From NCBI GenBank assembly GCA_023436515.1, contig JAEZIV010000204.1:1-5841 (forward strand): DNA of 5,841 bases, given 5' to 3'. The notes below the pieces were generated by a model that saw nothing but the letters and a program-made list of their open reading frames with translations, was not told the DNA's origin and searched no databases. Origin of the DNA: Bacillota bacterium. Its GTDB lineage: Bacteria; Bacillota; Clostridia; Acetivibrionales; DSM-1351. The position numbers were made by a program, and so were the translations under genes. The first letter of the stretch is position 1. Every line of letters starts with the position of its first letter. Of the stretch, positions 1 to 5,281 are shown in pieces.

Positions 1-303
1 AATTTGGACAAGTCCCCCCCGGTGAGTGGGCACAGACCTTCAGTTGATGTAATGATGAATTCTTTATCTGATACTGGGCTGAAAAATATCATTGGTGTCA
101 TTATGACAGGTATGGGTGCCGACGGCAGTGTCGGTGTCAAAAGGCTTAAGGATATTAACAAAAGCTACATAATAGCCCAGGACGAAGATTCAAGCGTAGT
201 ATTTGGAATGCCCAAAATGGCAATACAGACAGGCGCTGTTGATAAGGTAGTATCACTAGAAAAAATATCACAAGAGATTATTCAATATTTGGGGGTGCGT
301 TAA
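1..303 (+). CDS. cheB: CheB protein-glutamate methylesterase, C-terminal part (5' end outside window)
   Basis: Reading frame 1 is open from the first base to the TAA at 301-303, giving the last 100 residues of a protein that is normally about 350 long. CheB removes methyl groups from glutamates (and can deamidate glutamines) on chemoreceptors in the cytoplasm, the adaptation arm of chemotaxis. Visible CheB signatures are the PPVSGHRPSVD segment (fragment residues 6-16), the MTGMGADG loop (35-42) carrying the catalytic aspartate at codon 121-123, and AQDEDSSVVFGMPKMAI followed by GAVDKVV near the end. The catalytic Ser and His and the receiver domain lie upstream of the window. A run of seven C at 14-20 encodes part of the Ser-Pro-Pro stretch. 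The stop is one base before the cheA start, so the two are probably translated together. The family call is firm; an intact N-terminus cannot be judged. Confidence 0.95.
   Translation, partial: NLDKSPPVSGHRPSVDVMMNSLSDTGLKNIIGVIMTGMGADGSVGVKRLKDINKSYIIAQDEDSSVVFGMPKMAIQTGAVDKVVSLEKISQEIIQYLGVR
291..297 (+). promoter_or_regulatory. G-run ribosome binding site for cheA
   Basis: GGGGGTG lies 7 bases before ATG 305 and matches the GGAGGTG consensus with G replacing the central A, which can still form a G:U pair with 16S rRNA. It sits inside the last codons of cheB (Gly-Val), so initiation of cheA probably depends on ribosomes finishing cheB or on local re-initiation. It favours ATG 305 over ATG 311. 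Confidence 0.7.
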
Positions 304-304
304 T

Positions 305-2383
305 ATGGATATGAGTCAATATTTGCAAATATTTATTGAAGAGGCAAATGAACATGTTCAGAGTCTCAATCAATGCTTATTACAAATGGAAAAGGATCCT
401 GGTGACAAGGATGTATTAAATGAGATATTTAGAGTTGCTCATACAATCAAGGGTATGGCGGGTACAATGGGCTTTACAAAAATGACCAAGCTGACCCATG
501 ACATGGAGAATGTACTTCATGCTATAAGAAATGATGAGATTAAGGTTACATCCGGACTGGTTGATGTTCTTTTCAAGTGTCTCGATGCTCTTGAAAACTA
601 TGTAAACAGTGTTATTTCTACTGGTGGTGAGGGAGATAAGGAATATAAAACCGTTATCGCCAGTCTGAATGAAATACTGGAAAACAAGGGTGCAATTGAA
701 AAGGTGCCTGAAGCTAAACCGGCTGAGCAGGTGAAAACACCAGAAGTTGATAGTAAGCATGCTACTGCTCAGATGGAGCTTGATGAGTTTGAACAGCATG
801 CGGTAAATAAAGCAATTGATATGGGAATGAGTGCGCTCAAGATCACAATTCTTTTGAATAAGGGCTGTCTGCTGAAGTCTGCAAGAGCATTCATTCTATT
901 TCAGACACTTGAGCGTTACGGCGAAATAATCAAGTCTCAGCCTATTGTTCAGGATATTGAGGATGAGAAGTTTGACTTTGAATTTACTGTTGTAGTAGTA
1001 TCAAAGCATGATGAAAAGCTCTTTTTCAAGGAGCTCAATTCTATAGCTGAGGTAGACGAGGTAATAATTGTACATATGGACAAGTTTGCCTTATCCGGAG
1101 CAGTTCAGGCTGAAGCTGAAGAAATGACTGAGATTGCCATAAATAAACCTGATTTGATTGAAGCCACAGCGGTAAAGGATTTAGATGCTCAGGACAATTC
1201 GAAACAGTCAGCTGTCAATAATGCACCTAGAAAGACCCAAAGAACTGTTAGAGTTGATATTGACAGACTTGATATACTTATGAACCTTGTAGGTGAATTG
1301 ATAATAACCAAGACCAGACTTGAAGGAACAGATATTACCTCAAAGCCTCAAGAATATCATGAAACCCTTGAGTACCTGGAAAGAATCACTACAAACCTAA
1401 ATGACGCTGTTATGAAGGTTAGAATGGTACCTGTTGAAACAGTATTTAACAGATTCCCAAGGATGATTAGAGATATAGCAAAGGATCTGGGCAAAGAGAT
1501 TGAACTGGTTATGTCAGGTGAAGAAACTGAGCTTGATAGAACCGTTATTGACGAGATCGGTGATCCACTGATACACTTGCTCAGAAACTCATGTGACCAT
1601 GGCCTTGAGTCTAGAGACAAGAGGAAGATGCTGGGCAAGCCGGAGATTGGTAGAATTAATTTGACTGCTTATCAGTCGGGTAATAATGTTATTATCGAAG
1701 TTACTGACGATGGTGCGGGCTTAAACATAGAAAAAGTTAAAGCAAAAGCCATTGAAAATGGAATTGTTACCAGAGAAGCTGCAAATTCCATGTCACAGCA
1801 AGAGGCTATAGAATTATTATTCCGACCCAGCTTCAGTACTGCAGATAAGATAACCGGGCTCTCAGGCAGAGGTGTTGGACTGGATGTTGTTAAGACAAAA
1901 ATCGAGCAGTTGGGTGGTACTGTAGAAGTAGAAACTCAGAGCGGCAAAGGAAGTAAGTTCCTGATAAAGCTCCCATTGACTCTGGCCATCTATCAAGCCC
2001 TGCTGGTAAATGTGGGATGTGAGAAATATGCAATTCCTTTAGGCTCTATTTATCAGATATATGAATGGAAGGCCGCGGATGTCAAGACTGTCCAGGGTCA
2101 GGAAGTAATTCTGCTCAGGAACATGGTTGTTCCAATAACAAGACTTGCAGATTCACTTGAAGTTCCTGATAGCGACACAAAAGCTCAGAATAAGCTGAAG
2201 ATAGTTATTGTGAGAAAAGGCGAAAAGCTGACAGGTCTTGTAGTTGACAGTGTAATAGGCCAGCAGGAAATAGTAATCAAATCCCTTGGGAAGTTACTCA
2301 CAGGCATAAAATATCTTGCAGGAGCTACAATCCTAGGTGACGGTAATGTTGCACTTATTATTGATGTAAACTCTATTACATAA
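305..2383 (+). CDS. cheA: CheA chemotaxis histidine kinase
   Basis: This 692-residue cytoplasmic kinase autophosphorylates under receptor control and passes phosphate to CheY and CheB. Domains in order: P1 phosphotransfer, about 1-105, with the phosphorylated His46 in RVAHTIKGMAGTMGF; a linker; P2-like CheY-binding domain, about 165-260; a charged linker, about 265-310; P3 dimerisation, about 312-370 (VRVDIDRLDILMNLVGELI); P4 ATPase, about 372-558; and P5 CheW-like, about 560-692. In P4 the N box is HLLRNSCDHG (Asn428), the G1 box DDGAG (468-472), the F box LFRPSFSTAD (505-514) and the G2 box SGRGVGLD (520-527). All key motifs are intact and the length is normal for the family. I chose ATG 305 over ATG 311 because GGGGGTG at 291-297 lies 7 bases before 305 but 13 before 311. 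It starts one base after cheB and is followed closely by cheW. Confidence 0.98.
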   Translation: MDMSQYLQIFIEEANEHVQSLNQCLLQMEKDPGDKDVLNEIFRVAHTIKGMAGTMGFTKMTKLTHDMENVLHAIRNDEIKVTSGLVDVLFKCLDALENYVNSVISTGGEGDKEYKTVIASLNEILENKGAIEKVPEAKPAEQVKTPEVDSKHATAQMELDEFEQHAVNKAIDMGMSALKITILLNKGCLLKSARAFILFQTLERYGEIIKSQPIVQDIEDEKFDFEFTVVVVSKHDEKLFFKELNSIAEVDEVIIVHMDKFALSGAVQAEAEEMTEIAINKPDLIEATAVKDLDAQDNSKQSAVNNAPRKTQRTVRVDIDRLDILMNLVGELIITKTRLEGTDITSKPQEYHETLEYLERITTNLNDAVMKVRMVPVETVFNRFPRMIRDIAKDLGKEIELVMSGEETELDRTVIDEIGDPLIHLLRNSCDHGLESRDKRKMLGKPEIGRINLTAYQSGNNVIIEVTDDGAGLNIEKVKAKAIENGIVTREAANSMSQQEAIELLFRPSFSTADKITGLSGRGVGLDVVKTKIEQLGGTVEVETQSGKGSKFLIKLPLTLAIYQALLVNVGCEKYAIPLGSIYQIYEWKAADVKTVQGQEVILLRNMVVPITRLADSLEVPDSDTKAQNKLKIVIVRKGEKLTGLVVDSVIGQQEIVIKSLGKLLTGIKYLAGATILGDGNVALIIDVNSIT

Positions 2384-2389
2384 GGGGGG
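2384..2389 (+). promoter_or_regulatory. G-run ribosome binding site that decides the cheW start
   Basis: Six G immediately follow the cheA stop codon (AAGGGGGG). This site is only one base from ATG 2391, too close for normal initiation, but 7 bases from ATG 2397. It therefore supports the second ATG as the real start of cheW. Confidence 0.7.
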
Positions 2390-2396
2390 CATGAAT

Positions 2397-2843
2397 ATGG
2401 CCGAAGCAGTTTTAAATGATTTTGATTCAAGGCAATTTATAGTTTTTAGCCTTGGGGAAGAGAAATTTGGTGTAGATTCCTTAAGCATAACAACCATTGA
2501 CAGAATGAAGACAATAACAAGGGTTCCTAAGACACCAGACTACATTAAGGGAGTAATTAATCTCAGAGGCGATATTATTCCGGTTATGGACCTCAGAGCA
2601 AAGTTCAGTTTACCTCAGGTTGAGGAAACCGATGAGACAAGAATAATTATTTTGAAGCTTGAAGAGGTATCAATAGGAGTTATTGTTGATCAGGTTTTGC
2701 AGACAATTCAGTTATCAGGTAATGATATCGAGAATGCTTCAAGTCTTATAAACAGTGCTGCTGCCGAGTATATTTCCGGTATTGGTAAGATTGGCGGCGA
2801 AATAGTGACCTTAATAAACTTTGAGAAATTAGTTAAGCTTTGA
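2397..2843 (+). CDS. cheW: CheW chemotaxis coupling protein
   Basis: CheW is a cytoplasmic scaffold without enzymatic activity that links chemoreceptor tips to the P5 domain of CheA in the signalling array. The 148-residue protein is essentially one CheW domain of typical length, starting around residue 11 (RQFIVFSLGEEKFGVD). It carries the hallmark TPDYIKGVINLRGDIIPVMDLR stretch in two adjoining parts: TPDYIKGVINLRG at 46-58, where Arg57 matches the conserved NLRG arginine, and DIIPVMDLR at 59-67. Later come a VGVIVD-like strand (IGVIVDQV, 93-100) and an ISGIGKI segment (126-132). The start at 2397 (MAEAVLND) is preferred over the in-frame ATG at 2391 because of ribosome binding site spacing; the upstream start would add only Met-Asn. 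It lies 13 bases after cheA and 27 before cheC in the same transcription unit. Confidence 0.97.
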   Translation: MAEAVLNDFDSRQFIVFSLGEEKFGVDSLSITTIDRMKTITRVPKTPDYIKGVINLRGDIIPVMDLRAKFSLPQVEETDETRIIILKLEEVSIGVIVDQVLQTIQLSGNDIENASSLINSAAAEYISGIGKIGGEIVTLINFEKLVKL

Positions 2844-2870
2844 TAAAAAATATTAATCGAGGTATAAGCA

Positions 2871-3488
2871 ATGGTAATTAGTTTTGATGAGTTAAATAAT
2901 CTTCAAATGGATGTGCTCAGAGAAATCGGAAATATTGGTGCTGGCAATGCCGTAACCTCTCTTGCTAAAATGATAGATAAAAAGGTGGATATGGCTGTAC
3001 CAAAGGTCAAGATTATGGGCTTTGATAAAGTAAGCCAAATGCTGGGCGGCGAAGAAATTATTGTAGTGGGTATTTTACTCAGTGTTACGGGTGATCTTAC
3101 CGGAAATATGATGTTTATTTTAGACAACCAGGCTGCCAGGAAGCTTGTAAATATTCTCATTGGCAATGATTCAACAAGTATGGATTTTGATGAAATGGAG
3201 TTGTCAGCATTAAAGGAGATCGGGAATATTTTAACAGGCTCCTATTTAAATGCCCTGGCTGGATTGACCAATTTAAAGATTTTGCCGTCTATTCCTCAAC
3301 TTGCAATAGATATGGCTGGCGCTATATTAAGTGTTCCAGCAATAGAGTTTGGCAAAGTCGGAGATTCTGTGTTATATATAGAAACCGAATTCAGCGAAGG
3401 AACTACACGAGTATTAGGAGATTTTCTTCTAGTTCCTGATATTGAATCATATGAGGTTTTATTAAAAGCATTGGGAGTAATAGAATAA
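2871..3488 (+). CDS. cheC: CheC, CheY-P phosphatase with two active sites
   Basis: CheC dephosphorylates CheY-P and binds CheD, linking CheY-P level to receptor modification in Bacillus and Thermotoga type chemotaxis. The 205-residue length is normal. The family active-site pattern D/S-x3-E-x2-N-x22-P occurs twice and is complete both times: Asp14, Glu18, Asn21 and Pro44 in the N-terminal half, and Ser112, Glu116, Asn119 and Pro142 in the C-terminal half. Two sites separate CheC from CheX, which has one, and the absence of a C-terminal FliN-like domain separates it from FliY. GAGGT at 2859-2863 lies 7 bases before the ATG. The TAA stop overlaps the cheD ATG by one base (TAATG), so cheC and cheD are probably translationally coupled, fitting their known protein partnership. 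Confidence 0.97.
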   Translation: MVISFDELNNLQMDVLREIGNIGAGNAVTSLAKMIDKKVDMAVPKVKIMGFDKVSQMLGGEEIIVVGILLSVTGDLTGNMMFILDNQAARKLVNILIGNDSTSMDFDEMELSALKEIGNILTGSYLNALAGLTNLKILPSIPQLAIDMAGAILSVPAIEFGKVGDSVLYIETEFSEGTTRVLGDFLLVPDIESYEVLLKALGVIE

Positions 3489-3976
3489 TGGATATAGAAA
3501 TTGTGAAGGTTGGTATGGCTGACCTGAATTCAGCCCATCATCCTTGTATGATTACAACACTTGGGTTAGGCTCCTGTGTGGGGGTTGCACTCTATGACTC
3601 GGTAACCAAAATTGTTGGATTAGCCCATGTAATGCTGCCAAGCAGCGAACAGGCTAAAAACAACAGTAATAAGGCCAAATTTGCTGATACCGCTATTGTT
3701 CAACTGGTAGAAGACATGATTAGATTAGGTGCAAAAAGGAATAGTATTACTGCAAAGCTCGCCGGCGGAGCCCAAATGTTTGCATTCAGTCAAGGATCGG
3801 ATTTAATGAGAATTGGCTACAGGAATGTTGTAGCATCAAAGGAAAAATTAAAGGAATTGAATATCCCGGTAATATCTGAAGATACTGGGGGAAACTATGG
3901 ACGTACTATTGAAATTTACTCACACGATGGAAAGCTTATGGTTAAGACTATAGGTTCTGGGGTAAAACAAATATAA
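3488..3976 (+). CDS. cheD: CheD chemoreceptor glutamine deamidase
   Basis: CheD converts specific receptor glutamines to glutamates and is sequestered and regulated by CheC. The 162-residue length fits the family. The catalytic residues are visible with the family's spacing: Thr24 and Cys30 in TTLGLGSCVGVALYD and His47 in GLAHVMLP. They are offset by three from Thr21, Cys27 and His44 of the Thermotoga maritima enzyme. Further family marks are AKLAGGAQMF (89-98) and the C-terminal EDTGGNYGRTIEIYSHDGKL region (131-150). The start codon overlaps the cheC stop by one base. A weak GGGAG site at 3473-3477, inside cheC, lies 10 bases upstream, so translation likely relies on coupling to cheC. The next gene is separated by a structured 106-base gap. 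Confidence 0.97.
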   Translation: MDIEIVKVGMADLNSAHHPCMITTLGLGSCVGVALYDSVTKIVGLAHVMLPSSEQAKNNSNKAKFADTAIVQLVEDMIRLGAKRNSITAKLAGGAQMFAFSQGSDLMRIGYRNVVASKEKLKELNIPVISEDTGGNYGRTIEIYSHDGKLMVKTIGSGVKQI

Positions 3977-4001
3977 TAGGGAATACATACGATTACATAC
4001 A

Positions 4002-4051
4002 AAAGAAAAGAATGTAGATATTCTTTACAGAGCCCAAAGAGGCTTTTCTTT
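4002..4051 (+). repeat. Inverted repeat spanning the cheD downstream gap
   Basis: AAAGAAAAG at 4002-4010 is the exact reverse complement of CTTTTCTTT at 4043-4051, with 32 bases between. Inside it TCTTT (4022-4026) can pair with AAAGA (4036-4040). Alternative local hairpins are AAAGAAT/ATTCTTT (4007-4013 with 4020-4026) and the short GC-containing hairpin at 4029-4046. The long fold and the two local hairpins are mutually exclusive. The pairing is seen in the sequence; any regulatory role is inference. Confidence 0.4.
4029..4051 (+). terminator. Weak terminator-like hairpin with T-rich tail
   Basis: AGAGCC at 4029-4034 pairs with GGCTTT at 4041-4046 (six pairs, one of them G:U) around a six-base loop, followed by TCTTT. 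This resembles an intrinsic terminator but the stem is short and the T tract is interrupted by C. It is at most a partial terminator or attenuator between cheD and the downstream genes, since those lack a clear promoter of their own. The same bases can also join a longer alternative stem (see 4002-4051). Confidence 0.3.
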
Positions 4052-4082
4052 CAATCGCATAAGGCGTAAATGAGAGGTAAGA

Positions 4083-4463
4083 ATGGAGACAATTATGAAA
4101 ATACCGTTTCTTTTGGCTATGACGGCTTCACTAATAACCGGTTTGGTTAGTATAATGCATAACGCCAGTACAAATCAAACATGTGTCAGAATGATAGTAG
4201 CACTGATTTGTTTTTATTTACTAGGAATAATTGTGAGTAAAACACTGACTGGAATTATTGAAGAGCAAAACAGAAAAAAGGATGAAGCCGAAAAGCTACA
4301 GAAACTTGAAGAACTTAGATTAATGGAACTGGAAAGAGCTGAGAAGCTTAAGCAGGAAGATCATTTAGGAACTAATCTGGATTTAGTTGCTGACAGCAGT
4401 ATAGACGATGGTTTTTCTCCACTAGATTTATCACAAGCAATCAGGACAAAAGTTAATGAATAG
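4083..4463 (+). CDS. Small protein with predicted membrane hairpin and coiled coil, unknown function
   Basis: I do not recognise this 126-residue protein. Two hydrophobic segments, about residues 8-25 and 36-58, are separated by a short polar loop (HNASTNQT). They are followed by a highly charged helix, about 60-93 (rich in Glu, Lys and Leu, coiled-coil-like), and an acidic, probably flexible tail ending in FSPLDLSQAIRTKVNE. Lys6 before the first segment and Arg-Lys-Lys (64-66) after the second suggest both ends face the cytoplasm, with the coiled coil inside the cell. ATG 4083 has GAGG at 4074-4077, 5 bases upstream. An in-frame ATG at 4095 (MKIPFLLAM) has GGAGA at 4085-4089 and is an equally plausible start that leaves both hydrophobic segments intact. 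Base composition resembles the neighbours and the strand is the same, so it looks like a resident operon member. Position between cheD and sigD suggests a link to motility, but that is inference. Confidence 0.8.
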   Translation: METIMKIPFLLAMTASLITGLVSIMHNASTNQTCVRMIVALICFYLLGIIVSKTLTGIIEEQNRKKDEAEKLQKLEELRLMELERAEKLKQEDHLGTNLDLVADSSIDDGFSPLDLSQAIRTKVNE

Positions 4464-4492
4464 ACTTCAGTGATATATATAGTAAGACAAAT

Positions 4493-4498
4493 GGGGGA
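4493..4498 (+). promoter_or_regulatory. G-run ribosome binding site for sigD
   Basis: GGGGGA lies 5 bases before ATG 4504 and is the third G-run site in the window, after those of cheA and cheW. It can pair with the 16S rRNA tail if a G:U pair replaces the usual central A:U pair. It supports ATG 4504 as the sigD start. Confidence 0.65.
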
Positions 4499-4503
4499 TT
4501 TAC

Positions 4504-5271
4504 ATGCTTAGTGGTAATAACATAAATCAGCTTTGGAAACAGTATAACGAAACAAAGGACCCTTCAGCAAAGGAAAAGATAATAATACATTACGCATATT
4601 TAATTAAGTTTGTTGCAGGAAGATTAAGTATTTACTTTGGATCAAATGTAGAATTTGATGACCTGGTAGGATATGGGGCCTTTGGGCTTATTGATGCTAT
4701 TGATAAGTTCGATATCACAAAAGGAGCTAAGTTTGAAACCTATGCCTCTCTCAGGATTAGAGGCTCAATTATAGATAGTATAAGAGACCTGGATTGGGTT
4801 CCAAGATCCTTGAGACAAAAAAACAAGGAGCTCGAAAGAGTATATTCAGAGATAGAGAATGAAACCGGACATTCAGCAACTGATAAGGAAGTGGCTGAAA
4901 GGCTTGGTATCGGTATGGAAGAATTCTATAAATTACTTAATGATGTCAATGTTTCTTCTATGATGTCATTGGAAGAGTTTATGGAGCAAAATTATGAAAG
5001 AGGTCTAGAAATAGCCAGTGATAATGCAGAGGACAAGCCTGAAGCATATTTGGAGTTTAATGAGATAAAAGAGCTTCTGGCCGATTCTATAAATAGATTA
5101 CCAGAGAAAGAGAGAGCGGTAATTACTTTTTATTATTTCGAAGAGCTTACTTTAAAAGAAATAAGTGCCATAATGAATGTTACTGAATCCAGAATATCAC
5201 AGTTGCATACTAAAGCACTTTTAAGGATGAAAGGCAAATTGTTCAGACATAAAATAATGCTTGAGTCTTAA
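4504..5271 (+). CDS. sigD: Flagellar sigma factor SigD/FliA (sigma-28)
   Basis: This alternative sigma factor of the FliA/WhiG family directs RNA polymerase to late flagellar, chemotaxis and motility promoters. The 255 residues compare with about 254 in B. subtilis SigD. Region 2 covers about 25-100 (core-binding FDDLVGYGAFGLIDAIDKFD at 51-70; promoter -10 recognition around FETYASLRIRGSIIDSIRD at 77-95). The family signature DWVPRSLRQK is at 97-106. Region 3 covers about 105-150 (TDKEVAERLGI). Region 4 covers about 188-245, with the -35-recognition helix-turn-helix LTLKEISAIMNVTESRISQLHTKA in two parts: LTLKEISAIMNV at 216-225 onward, then TESRISQLHTKA. GGGGGA at 4493-4498 lies 5 bases before the ATG. 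The gene follows the small membrane protein by 40 bases and precedes fapA by 10. Activity is normally held back by the anti-sigma factor FlgM, which is not in this window. Confidence 0.96.
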   Translation: MLSGNNINQLWKQYNETKDPSAKEKIIIHYAYLIKFVAGRLSIYFGSNVEFDDLVGYGAFGLIDAIDKFDITKGAKFETYASLRIRGSIIDSIRDLDWVPRSLRQKNKELERVYSEIENETGHSATDKEVAERLGIGMEEFYKLLNDVNVSSMMSLEEFMEQNYERGLEIASDNAEDKPEAYLEFNEIKELLADSINRLPEKERAVITFYYFEELTLKEISAIMNVTESRISQLHTKALLRMKGKLFRHKIMLES

Positions 5272-5281
5272 AGGAGAGGTT

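Noticed and set aside
416..799. Minus-strand open frame of 127 codons inside cheA
   Set aside because: It lies wholly antisense to the clearly coding CheA phosphotransfer region, encodes no recognisable protein, and has no support beyond being open.
1357..1638. Minus-strand open frame of 93 codons inside cheA
   Set aside because: It is antisense to the conserved CheA dimerisation and ATPase regions and its low-complexity Ser/Ile-rich product is typical of a shadow frame.
2185..2430. Minus-strand open frame of 81 codons across the cheA-cheW junction
   Set aside because: It is antisense to two well-supported genes and its product resembles no known protein.
2903..3166. Minus-strand open frame of 87 codons inside cheC
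   Set aside because: It is antisense to the CheC first active site, which is fully conserved on the + strand.
3972..3977. Perfect TATAAT at the end of cheD, a possible -10 element for the downstream genes
   Set aside because: It overlaps the cheD stop codon and no -35-like hexamer lies at 16-18 bases upstream, nor an extended TGn. Such hexamers arise readily in AT-rich sequence.
3984..4000. Direct repeat TACATAC at 3984-3990 and 3994-4000, spaced about one helical turn, a possible operator
   Set aside because: The units are only seven AT-rich bases, with no promoter nearby to regulate; chance is sufficient explanation.
3977..4082. Sigma-28 type promoter (TAAA, about 15 bases, GCCGATAA) in the gap before the small membrane protein
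   Set aside because: No GCCGATAA-like element was seen in this gap or in the gaps before cheC, sigD or fapA.
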